In this document: piece by piece, positions 25,740-38,100 of the stretch | Layout of the letters: each line of letters begins with the position of its first letter | Numbering within the stretch: the first letter of the stretch is position 1 | NCBI RefSeq assembly: GCF_019399895.1 | Contig: NC_091869.1 | Span: 3,782,001-3,846,000, forward strand | DNA from: Cardiocondyla obscurior | Taxonomy: Eukaryota > Arthropoda > Insecta > Hymenoptera > Formicidae | Length of the DNA: 64,000 nt | Direction: 5' to 3' | Program-made: the position numbers and the translations under genes | The notes under the pieces: model-generated | The model's database searches: none | What the model was told of the DNA's origin: nothing | The model's input: only the letters and a program-made list of their open reading frames with translations

Positions 25740-27600
25740 TATTTTGGTATTGCGACACGCAACAAATAAAAAAAGAAGCGTGGAAGGTTTCTATTTAAAA
25801 TAAAATTAAAAAAAAAAAAAATATATATACATATAGAAATAAACAGATTTTAGAGCAATTTAATAATTTTTTTTCTACTAATAAAAAATTAAGAACAGCG
25901 TTATTACTAAAGTAAAAAAGCCGAGATTAAGTTTATTATACTGTCAAGCACAATTAAAATATATTTACGTAGCCCCGATGTGACGAATTGTTTTACATTT
26001 TCCGCAGCAAATTGTCACTGATTTATATCTCGTATTCGATCATTTAACTGAAATTAATTCAAACAATGGTAGCTTGTTATTCATTATGAATGCCACAATC
26101 GTCGTGTAATACATTATAATATTGCATATGCAACGTGGGCTATGATAACACTGCAGGAGATATTATTTCTAAATAGGATAAACTAACGGCCTGACCTTGT
26201 CACTTGCGATTTATTCCGCATCGCAGATATTTTGAAAGATATTCCAAATCGATCGATTTATCAATTTCGTAACAATTGTAATATCGTATTGTGCTACTTG
26301 CAAACACGAGTTAATAATTAGCAACGAGTTGGGCTCAACTAAATTACGTTATTAATATCGCAAGTACCGCGTGCGTATTTCGCGATTTAATTAAATGGAA
26401 TAGTAGATACATATGTATATATATATATTAAACATATAAATATATATATAATATATATCTGTGTGTGTGTGATATATATAGCGTTTAATCGAAATCTATT
26501 GTTCTTCTCAATGCATACGAGAATGTAATTATATGTGCAATATTAATTAATCTGCCAATAAGAGCACCATTTTCTTTTTCGCATTAACTCTTTCACCCTA
26601 TTAAAACGCGGTTTAAAAGTGCAATCAGTTTGAAAATATGCATGGATTAGCGACTTTTATTACGGAAAATGAGATATGTACGTTCCAAAACTAATTATAA
26701 GAATTTCATTTATCACTAAAATATTCCCTCTTTCGATCGACATGTATTTTAAATGAGCCGAAATAAAAAGCCAAGCTAAAATTATTCCGACCGTTCCATT
26801 AGCAATTTTTCCAGCTGTCGGGCAGTTTCACGTAAATTATTGCTGTCACTGATGCAATGCGACGAGTCGATAAAATGACATCGTAAAATATTCCGCGAAA
26901 TATTCCGGCCAGTGCTTGGGCTAAAAATTCTCGAACAATGAGAAAATAATAACGATGCGTGATGGTAGTTTTCCTTTAATCTTGCGACCGAGCCACGTCG
27001 ATATCGGCGATGGCGATGCTATTTTTATTTGCTTAATCTTCCACCACGCTGTTATTATTCTCGCGCAGTTGTATCCATCATTGGCAAGAAAGAAAATTCC
27101 GTAAAAAAAAATAATAAAAATTTTTTTTTAACTCCGATGTGACGCGCTTCATTTAATTAGGTAAGGAAGTTTATCGTGGATTTACTTGTCCCGTCGTTGT
27201 TACATTCCCGGTCTTTGTTCGGGTATATCCTTTTCTTGTCGAGAGTTTTTTGTTTGCAAAATATTCGCATGGATATGCAGATTGCTCGCGTATATGGTCT
27301 ATTATATTTGCGGCAAGCCGGAGATTCATTCGTACCGCGGTGCTGCTTTCTCGAGTGGAGTAAAACAAAGAGATAGAAAAAAAGGAAATTAATACGCTGG
27401 AATTTAATCGCAATATTATAACCTTTGAATTGCGTGAGAATTAAATGGGTCTGAATTAGAATGTCCAGAAAATATGTCAGGAAGTCGGGATCCGGCTTGA
27501 GGTAGGGGAAAATTTCAAATTCGCTAATGAGTTAAAAATAAGTTAATTAAACGAATTTTCCCAAACGCGCTGAAATTTTAAGTGCAATTAAATTTAGCCG
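25740..27600. other. AT-rich, gene-free block with TA/TG simple repeats
   Basis: This stretch is clearly richer in A and T than its neighbours. It holds poly-A tracts, a TA-rich segment at about 26404-26470 with a short (GT)n inside, and no long open frame. I see no transposase, no terminal repeats and no splice signals that fit the minus-strand gene. Confidence 0.6.
26404..26482. repeat. (TA)n/(GT)n compound simple repeat
   Basis: Several TA runs of 8-12 bases, a GT run of about 10 bases, then more TA. It is low-complexity sequence within the AT-rich block. Confidence 0.8.
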
Positions 27601-28340
27601 AAGTGTAAAATAATTAAATTTATACAGCGCGACGGGGAGCCCTTCGGGATCCGGCCGCGCGGTAGCGCGGACCGCGAGTGCGTTCGTAACGTGTCAGAAA
27701 ATTTCTTTCCACGGAGAAACGCGACGTGGAAAGGCCAGGGTGTACTGAAACTGACGCGACCTCGTTACCGAACTGCATCGCCCAGCGGTGAAGAATTTTA
27801 CGCGCGCCATCACACCGCCAATATTCTCGCTTCACCGGCGACGTTCCACCTTCCCCCTTGCATTTTCCCGGAGAATTGGCTCCACGTGCGGGGGCGCGGG
27901 CGTGCTCGGGATCGCCGTGAAAATAAGTGGGCGTCCGCGCAAATACCGGAGCGCAACCGCATCGCATATTCATAGAATAAAACGCGAGCACCGAGGAGAG
28001 AGGCGTGTTGCGTAACCGCCGTCGAAAAGAAAGCTTAGAACGGTATAATGCATATTCCATGCCGAGGTAAAAAGGGGTGAGGTGCCAGCCGAGGGTGTGG
28101 GGCGCACTTGGAAAAAAGGCGTATCCACCCGCTGGCACGTTTCTTCCGTGCGCCAGGAGACCCCAGCGTCCTTGAGCCGGGTTCAAGGATACTTGCGAAA
28201 CGAAGCGAGAGCGATCATGGTTATGGCGGGATGCATATTTCATTTTGGTCTCGACGAGATTTTTCTGAGATTCGCGGCGATCTTCGTTTTCCCGGGCAAG
28301 TGACGGCGAGCAATTGACATTATTAAAGGTCCACGCGCGT

Positions 28341-28376
28341 ATCCTTGATCTCGCCTCGAGGCGGCGCCTCAAGGAT
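28341..28376. promoter_or_regulatory. Nested dyad symmetry
   Basis: An outer inverted pair (ATCCTTGA / TCAAGGAT) encloses a perfect 12-bp palindrome CGCCTCGAGGCG at 28352-28363. The transcribed strand could fold into a compact hairpin, or the site could bind a dimeric protein. Function unknown. Confidence 0.35.
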
Positions 28377-31239
28377 TCCCAAGAACACCCGCTTGAGAAT
28401 TCTACCGAGAAACTCGGTCAGTCTCGCGTTTCCCCGAGATGCAGCGGAATTGTTCGAGCGAAAGGTCAACGCGTGAATTATGCAGCGGAAGGAACTCGTG
28501 TCGTCCACCGTGAGTTTCCTGGGATCGAAGATTCTCGTGTGATCTTTCGGCGGGCAAAGAAAAAGAAGAAGTAATCATTAATGCCGCTTATCTAAAAAAA
28601 GGTCCCGCCGAGCTGGCGGGAAAACAGCGGGCCGATCGATGCGAGCGAACGGTAAAAATGCTCCACGTGCCTCGTCGTGGGAATATACTAAAGAAATATT
28701 GTCAACTCGTGCACGTGCTTCGCGCGATTTTTTCGCGGCTGACGAGTTTCATTTCTCTATTTTTTTTTCTTTTTTTTTTAACAAATATTTCTGCAAAGAT
28801 TTCGAGTGAAAATAACTTTAAAAAAATCCGTTGCATAAATAAGAATACTATATTATACTTCCACACTTCTTAGCTTAATTACGAGCTTCTTGATTAACAT
28901 CGAGCCGCAAATCGTTTTAAATTGTTAATAGATTTCTCAACTTAAATTTGCTTGTAATTCGAAACTTGTGGCGTAATACTTAAGTTAGCGAAGAATTCAT
29001 CAGTTTCCAATTAATTTCAGAGAATTCGTACTCGAAAGAAGAAAGTCTGCTGAACTCGTAGGGCATCCCGTACCCATCGGCTTCTACTCGCGGTATCCGA
29101 TTGACTCGTGAGGTCGATCCCGGTAAAAGAGGCGCCACTTCGAGCGGAGAGTAACAGCCCACGATCTACTCGCCCGTTTCAGGTAGGATCGCGTCTTTTC
29201 GTGCCCGCGTCTAACCGAGGTGCCGCATAAGGATTCATGGCGAACCCGGCCATAAATCGAGAATAACGACCGGTCCAGTACGCGCCGCGAATACCGCCAT
29301 TAAGTGCTGGGAGACGTGCGAGCCGTGTTCCGCAATTATTTCGCCCGAAGGACGACTGCTTTGGACTCAGTGGAGGTCCTGCGACCGAGTTCCTCTTTCG
29401 GAAAGAAAGGAAAAGGAGGGAAAAAAAAAAAAAAAAAAAAGAAGTAATGTGCGAGAAAAAAAAGCGATACGCATCCCGCACGCACCTTGCGGAACTTGCG
29501 TAATGAGATTAACGTATTGTTAAAAATCGCGAGTAACGAGCTGGCGCCCACAAGGTCGCTCGTTCTCCAAACGGTTTTAACAGCGCCGAATATAAATCAG
29601 GTTTTGCCGTTCTTGTCGTCCCCGTTTTACGTCTTCATTAAAACGCCCACGTAAAGTTCGGTAAAATACACGCGACAAGATACACGTGTTGCTCTTTCAT
29701 AAGACTTAAGTCTTGTTAATTCATTGTAAAATATTTGCAACGAGTGGGCCAAACTAATTTCTAAGCCGAGTCGGCGGAGCGAAACGCGACATCCTGCAAG
29801 TATGCCTGTTTCGTTAATAGGCGAGCTATCGGCTGCGTTATCGCTTTACTCAATGGGTAATATTTAAAAATAGCTCCCGTTATCTGCGAGCGCTAGCTTT
29901 CCGCGGCTTTTCGTCGTGCGCCGTGCCGCGTACCGTTTGCCTCCGAAACGCGAGCTCCAATCTAATCTCGCCGCTTTGCAACGTTAAAGGGAGATATTCG
30001 CCTCGGGTTTTACGCAGGCCCTATACGCGGGAATTCGTTACACTATCGCGCAGGCATTCGCAAAGCGCACCAGCGACCGGAAATACCCCCGTGCGCGTTT
30101 TCGACGGCATGCCGGGCAATCTTTTGATCGCAAGTCGCACTACCACCTGCTGCTGCCGGCTGACTCTCTCTCTCTCTCTTTCTTTCTTTCTCCGTTCCCC
30201 TTTCATCGCGTTCCTCCCGTCCGTCGCGAAGGGGAAAGGTGCACTTTAAATCCCCCCGGGGGCCGTATTTGTTTCGTGCCCTAGCGCACTTAATTCGAGA
30301 CCTCGGCGGATCGTTCATTCGACAACAATTGAAAGTCGATTGAATATCGTTGCCGGGCGCGCGATATTCCTTTCCATATCGGAGGCCCGGAGAGAAATAC
30401 GTGATATAAATTCCGCCCCTTTCGGCGGACGGACGAAGCAACGGGGGCGATGCAAATGGTAGATGGACGAGGGGGAGGGCGCGGATAAACGCGGCCACGA
30501 CGCGAAATGGGGTTTGCCGTCGTTTATTTTCCGCGAGCCGCGAGCGCGGCCGCGGGTCCATAAAAGAGAACTCTCTCTCCCTCTTCCGCGTGCTTCCGGA
30601 GCTTTTTTCCCCCCGTGAAAGTTTTAATTTTCACCGACGCAACAGCGTGCCCGCGTGAATAAAAGTCCGACGCGGCGCTAGCTTTTCGAGCGTGACACTC
30701 CCTCCCCTATCTCTTTCTCTTTCGCTCTCTTTCGTTCGTTCCCTCGCTCTCTTTATCAATGTATTTTACTGCAGGACGTCAAGCTCGTGATGGCGGTCGC
30801 GGAAAAAACGCGCTGTCAATAACGCCCGGCATAGGGAAAATTTAATAAAAGAAAGCATGGATTCGAGAAAGCTATACCTATTGGCTCACGCGGTTTTGCA
30901 TCTCTCAGTGATGCGTAATCTATTTAATAACTGCATGGGTAAACTCAATAACTTGGAACCTTTTCTCTGCGAGAGAAGTTTCGCTTTTCACCAGCGTGAT
31001 CGCTGGATTTTACTCTCGATTATTCGCACCTGGTCAAAGAACTTTAGGGGATTCTGCTTCCTAAGCATGGGCATTAAAATAAATATAAAAATAATTACGC
31101 TAAGAAAAGGTTTCTTTCTTTCAATTAGCGCTTTAAGGCACGAGAACATTATTAAATCTGTGTCGAATTTATTCCCTGTATTTACTCGAATTTTATTTCA
31201 CCACGCGCGGGTTGCATAAACAAGTACATGTTCGAGCGA

Positions 31240-32160
31240 GACACCGATACGCGTTTCGCGGATCGCCGCGAGATATCGTCGGCGGTAATCCGCCTTGCGC
31301 AATTAACACGCGGCGGGGCTGCGGAGAGAAGGAGGGGAAGAAAAATCGCCCTTACGTAACGCGGATCTGGTAGTAATCTCCGATACGTCGCGCGATCCTT
31401 CCGCGTCTCGGTCTTCCGCGCGGTGACCTTGCAGCTCACGTCGCGCGTCGCCATGTTTCTCCGCGGAGTAGAGAACTACGTTGCCCGCGCCGTGCCCACG
31501 AGATTCCCGAACGAGCTAAGAGCTGGCGTTGAAAAGAAGCGTTCGATTACCTGGCAACAAACGGCGCGCGTGTCCTCCTCTGCGACGCTGCGGCGGACGT
31601 GTAATCCTGTTTGGCTGGCTTAATCACCACGTCACAGTAAACAAAGCAAGAACTCCAGCGAGGTCGTCACTATGGGGCTACACCAATTTCGTGCCGTTCG
31701 CGACCGGGTCTCGCCGGTGACCCAGCTGCTATCGCGGGCACTCGACACCACTCGCGTTTTCGAGAGAGACCGGCAGACGCGCGACGGCGAAGGCGCGATT
31801 TGCGATCAACACGGCGGTTAAGATCCCGGACCGGAGCGCGGACGCGTCGCGATCACTCCGATTTGCAGGTGATACTCGCGCAGTCGGCCCGGCTTACTGA
31901 GCGCAATACTCGCTAGCGCGACCGAGAACGCCCGAAGTGGAGCGAGCGCGACCGAAGCCGGCGGGCCCGATCTTCCTCCGCCGTCGCCGCCGCCGCCACG
32001 CCGGCGACTTGCAAAAAAAAAATCACGCGGTCTTTATCGAGGGAGGAGACGGGCGCGCTCTCCGTCGCTCGATGATTAAAGCCGTTGGATAGTCGGCGGG
32101 ACTTTTAGCGCTGCACGGCCTGCGGAGTCAAGCGGCTGCAAATAAACGGCTCTTTTAACG
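31240..32160. promoter_or_regulatory. CpG-rich island, possible promoter region
   Basis: This stretch is dense in CG dinucleotides, with a GCC repeat near 31980-32000, and contrasts with AT-rich sequence on both sides. On the minus strand a TCAGT initiator-like motif sits near 31895. No start codon with a phase-1 donor suitable for the minus-strand gene was found here. Promoter identity is therefore only a possibility; many insect genomes have CpG-rich intronic stretches. Confidence 0.25.
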
Positions 32161-35100
32161 AATAACAACGACACGTCACCCGCGACTCTCGGAATCCCGT
32201 CGCGAAGTCACAATTGACTGCGTCTTCATTAAATCAGCCTCTCCTGCCGGATTAATTGGATTCCCGAGCGCGCCGAGTCGAGTCGCGGAGAACTCGGATT
32301 GAGTTAACGAAGCGAGTGCTCTCGATTGCGCGGAAAGGGGGACTGCGTCTCGCGGGAATCGCTGGAGGAAACTGAGCGGCAACCAGCCGCGGCACTTCAC
32401 CGCGGGAGCCGCGGTCCACGATCGCGATTCTGCGCAGGATGCGGCGCGAGCGTGATCGACGATCGACAACAGCGTTACGATTGTCGCAGAAATTCCACAG
32501 AGACGAATGTTGACTTTGCACTCCCGGCAGAACGCTGCGCGCACGAGAGAGAAAGATAAGGAGATCTTTGTAAACAGCGAAGGGGACCGAAGTGACCTTT
32601 ATCTTTACCGTCCCCTCGATGGCCAGCTCGGCGAAAATGCCTTCGAAAAGTTGAGTTGCTATAAAAACAAAATTGAATTCCCAAACCCGCTTCGTGGATT
32701 TTTAATGCGTTTGGAGAGCCGAAATAACTTTCCCTTTATTTTAGACCCGTCAAGCTCTTACGCTGTATAAAGAACAACGTGCGTTATTTCGGTGTCCGAT
32801 GACATTTCATATAAAACCTGAGAATCAAGCCAAGTAGAAATAAATTGGTATTTATACAATCGCGTTTTTTGTTCAAGCAAAAAAAAAAAAAAAATAATTA
32901 ACGTCAGCTCTAACCGCGATTATTAAAATAATATAACCGCGACCTTTAACTCGTTAAATATTTCTTTATCTCTCTTTCTCGTGCGCTCTCCGAGATGTCA
33001 ACCGGTTCACCCGAGTTCTCAGCCAGTTGCTTGATTCGTCAAAATAAAGAGATTTCCCGTGCGGTCAAACGACGATGAACAAAGGGCGCAACTAGAAGGG
33101 ACGGAGGAATATACGCGGGCGGAATACGCGAATGTTGTCCTTGTATAATGCGCATACATTACTGATGCATGCAAAACGTAATCGAGCCAGATGCGAGGGA
33201 GACAACGGAATCCTCTCTGATTGGCACGCTGCTAATTGAATCGCATCGGACAGGCCGCGCGCGTTTTGCGACACCGGATGCCGCATCGAACACCTTGTAA
33301 CAGTGTAACGCTGTAACCGATACCGTGAGCTTTACGAGCCGCGGTCGCAACGGGATACGCTCGTTTGCCGTAACGCGGCTGGTTAGATAGAACGGTATCC
33401 TGTTATCATGCTTTTCAGGAATCGACGGTAACGCGCGACGTGTCCCACCGTAATGGCCGCGACGGGCGATGCTTTTCCATTAATCGTGCATGCGGCATAA
33501 TCCGGCAATAACGAGCGGCAATTAAGGCTGGATGGCCTCCTAAATCGCGCAGCAACATTGCAAATTATCGGCGCAACACCTGGGCGTTCGCATAATTTTT
33601 GGCGTCCACGCGGGGATCGCGCGCGTTTAATTTAACGAAGGACGAGCTTGGGGTTCGCTGGACGTTGACGCTCTCAATCTTCGCGTAAATAAACGATACT
33701 TCCTCGTGGATACAATGCGTCACTGTTGAAAGGTAAAAAAAGAGGAGATTTCGCACGTGAGATTCGGCACGTTACGCATTCGCGCTTCCCATCACGCGCG
33801 CACACACGTCGACCCGTTGCGTGCCGGATCGGCCTTGTCTCGGGCAGGAGTCTCGATTTTTTTCTTTTTTTTTCCCCTTCCTTCCCTTCTTTTTTTCTTT
33901 TTATTTTTTGCAAGCCCTGTGAGAGAATCTCGATGAACCATAGAAGCATGCACCCTTCGACCTGTAATGGCGAGCGAGTGGTAATGGGCCTGGGCAGGCC
34001 CTTCTTTCGGCAGGGCTGCAGTTCCGCAGAAGCGATTTCACGGCGGCGACGGCCACGCTTCGTGACTCCGCGCAAGCAGGACCCTCTCTACCTCTCTCGC
34101 CACGCCGCTCCTCGTGCAGGTACACAATCCAGAATACCTAGGCAGCCCCCCCTCTGACCGCCGTTCTCGTGTTTCATCGCGCAAACTGGCCGCGTGGAAC
34201 CGGTTTTCTCGAGGGCGTTCGCGGGCCCCGTTTTCGCCGAATCGGCCGCGGACCTCGACACCGGATTTGGCCCGGGCCTCTTAAGAATTTTTGTTTTTCC
34301 AACGGCCGGATTCCGACCGCCCGCGATTCGATCGATCGCGAACCCGCAGCGGCGGCCGGGGTGGCTCTCGCTGATCTCTCCTCGATTCGAGATACATTGT
34401 TGTGCTAGGGAAAGAGGGTGCGGGGGTCCAGGCGTTACCTGCGGCGACGGCCAGGCCAGATCCGTGGTTCGTCGATCCGTGGGCAGTTTTAACGACCGCG
34501 TGGTCCGAATCGACCCGTGCTTCTCTCTGTTATTTCCCGCCGCCGACGAGAAACGTCTCGCTCGCTCACATTCCCCAAAGGGTGCGTTAAACCCCGAGAA
34601 ATAGCATAATTTGGTTTGCATCTTGTACTTTTTTTTTCTTTTTTTTTACGATCGTTTATTGCTCAGGCATTACACGAAATTACGAACTCGTCTCTCGGTA
34701 TTTCCTCCAGCTGCTCGCTACGAAACCGTAAAATCCCTTCGCGAGAGGTTTTGATAGTAACATAAGTGTTACTTTTAAATCGAATACAAAAATACGTGAA
34801 AGTAATAAAAATGAAAGACAATAAATTATTTTAACTTTTGCAGATACTTAAAATTTTTATACATTTTATAATAATTTATATAATAAATTTCAGAGTGTAG
34901 ATATTATTAGCAGTTTTATAAACCGGAAGAAATAAGGCGCGCGTGCGGAGGATAATTCAAAGACACTCCGGAGGCTCAATTATCCGATTTTGACGATATA
35001 GAAAAGCGTGCCGAGAAGAGCGGAACGAGGGAGGCGAGATCCCGACCCTTAGGTGTCTCCTAGAAGCCGAGTGTCCTCCTCTTGTTCCGCTCTCGGATCG

Positions 35101-38100
35101 ACTCGGTCGAGTGGTAATTCTAGACCCCGGTCCCTGGTCAGCGGAGCTGGCATACCTCGTCAAGGTTAACTCACTCGTTCCGTCCTGAAATTCCATCCAC
35201 GGAGAAACACGTCGCAGCAGGGAAGGAACGAAGGGAGGAAATCCATACGGCGAAAGAGAAAGAGAACGACTTCTTCGTTCTCTTCTTCTTCTTACGTTCT
35301 CGTGGGTCGGGAAATTCTGGGTTAATGGCACCGCATTACGATCGCGTGACTTTACCATGAGATCCATGAGCGCGATCTGGATCACACTCTGGGCCGGGGA
35401 AGGAGAATGCGAGAGCTAGCGCGGCGAGATTCGAATCGATCTTGAATATAATACCTCCACGCGGATACTCCGCATGAGAGAGCGGATAGGGTTCGATCGG
35501 CCCGGCCGATTCGCCGAGGATGTAATTATGTTTTTCCGTGATACCCGGTAATGTGTATCTGCGCGTGCGGCACGTGAACCGTCGGCTTTGCCGTGGGTGA
35601 GGAGCGAAGTCACGGATTGACTTTTCGAGGGACGGCGATGCAACACTCGCGCAAAATACTTTCGTCTCTCCCGAAGGGAAAGTTCAAAGGTAGAATCGAT
35701 AGGACGAAAAACTACTGGGGCGTATTTAATAAATTTTGCGGACGCGCACCACCGCAAATCTCGATCTCCTTTTCGTCAATTTGAGAACGTCGTTTCTCCT
35801 TAATTGCTCTCTCGCTGCATTGCACTCTAGGGAATTTCCGAACGCTTCGATTATCTGACTTGCGGTCGAGGAATGTAAAATGCAGTCCCTCCGTTCCGTT
35901 GCAATAATCAACGTCGATATCTATAATAAAAGACGCTGGCTTCGGAGCACCCTATATATACTTTCTCGGCCATGAGTCACTGGACTCTCACTGTTAAGAA
36001 CCGTACCAGAACGGCCCGATTCGTGGCGGTTAAATCGAGAAGAAAATAAACGAACCATTACACGTGCCAAGTGCATTTAGAAACGCATTACTAAATCAAG
36101 CCTGATTGCCGTCTTTACGGCCGTTAGAATTCCAAGTCTGCGGATCCAGATATTTTATTAAAATTTCGGCGATTTCGATCCATCGGTCGTTCGATCGAAT
36201 CTCTTGCGAGTTGATCTCTAGTAAGACCGACATCGCGAACGCCTACGCGAACGAGGTCGACTCGTGATTAATTACTTACGTATTTTTGCGACCGCACGTC
36301 GACGACACGCTCGAGTCGTCGCATCGATCGCGCCGCGTTTCATTCTTATCATCCGACACGCAAGAGATACGCCTGAAATATGCTAAAACGATCTATTCAT
36401 CAGCGATATCTGTACCGAGGTGCCGGAATTTAATTTCGCCCCGGCGTTTGTCAATTCGCATCAAACGCGTGGCACTTCAACGAAATTTTCCGATTTGCGG
36501 ATAAAAGTCGAGACGTCTCTGACGCGCAGGAATCGTGCCGATTAATTGCGTTTCGCGCAATTAGTCCGCTTTTAATCGGCCGCCCTTCGAAACGGAAAAC
36601 ACCCGTGACCGTTTGTTAACGGAACGTTGTCGCGTAAACGTGAGATCCGATGTAGCGAATAATGTCGCGTCTGCGAGAAGATACGCGCGTTATAAGCATG
36701 GCGTTTGAATATGCGACCACGTATCTTGTTGCGCGCCTCGCCGTATGATTACGCAAACTCCCGAGATTATTGCCTTCAGTCCTGCGTTCCTATGAGGAAG
36801 GACATTCGAGACCAGGATACGCCAGAGGCGATCATGTTTCCCGCACGTGTGCGCCAGACAACGAGAGCATGTTCCCTCCGATGTTCGTTCTACGAGCCAT
36901 AAGACATACGTCAAAATAGAAAGACGATAAGAACTAGATTTAAAATTAAAGAATCTCTGTACTATTACTATACTTATTTTTAATAAATATTTCTAATGCG
37001 AAGTACCAAGTTAAAACGAAATATTAAGCTTACTCGTTTTTTTTTTCTTTCCTTTTCATTTTCCTTCAAATATATAATTTTTTATACATTTCTAATAATT
37101 GACATTTAAAAATAGATCGGGATAAAGCCCGTCTTTTCCGATCAAACTTTCTGGAAATATGTAATCTGGTTGATATCTTCCACCGTGTACTTAACAGCTA
37201 TTCGTGGAGGACAACAAATCATCTTCTCGATTTCCCCGGAGTGGGCAAACAGCGGCGGAACCGTAGCGAGATTTACGCAAGGCGTGCCTCGAATGCATGT
37301 CGATGGCTTGAATCACGATTTTGTGCTTCTCTTTTTCCACGCGTTTATCCGCACAAAGCAGGCATAATAAACGAACAGCCGAGAAAATAGCACGTCTTTG
37401 TCTAGGCACGCGTTAACTCAATGATCGTCGAAGAAGGATCGCTGCTAAGACGTCTCAATCACCAAACGTTATTAATAATTATACCTCACGCTTGTGCAGC
37501 TTTGACATTTTCTTTTTTAACTGCAAATTTATCGAAGTCTCGTCGTTAAAATAACTCCCGTAAACGCGAGATAAAGTCTTAAAATGCCCCCTTTTAAGAT
37601 CATGGAATAAAAAAAAAAAATTTAATATCCGCACGTTAAATGCGCTCGTAATTTCCCTTCTTCCTTACGCAGAAGTACATCTTTATTCATACGTACGCGC
37701 GCATGTCGGGACTTTCTTGCGCGATCTAGATCGGACAGACGCATGATTCACGTGACTTTTGTTTTTAAGAAAGTAATAGCGTGAACGGGATACCGTCACG
37801 CATCTTGCACGCATCTCGTTTCAGAGCCCACATTCGAACACATATCGTTTGTGAGTGCCACAGCCACATTTCTTCCAGATCCTTTTCCGTCTCCTTTTCT
37901 TTTTTCTTTTCTTTTTTCCTCCTTTGTCGAGTCAGGGAGGAAATAATTACGGTGCCCATTTAAGAACCGGTTTGACTCCAGTTTCTTTCCCTCTCCCCCC
38001 GACGCCCGTCGCGGCCGCTCTTTGACGCGAGCCGCCGTGCCAACGCAGAGAAATACAAAGAAGAAAGAAGCGGAGCGAATGAATAACGTAAGAGAGAGAA

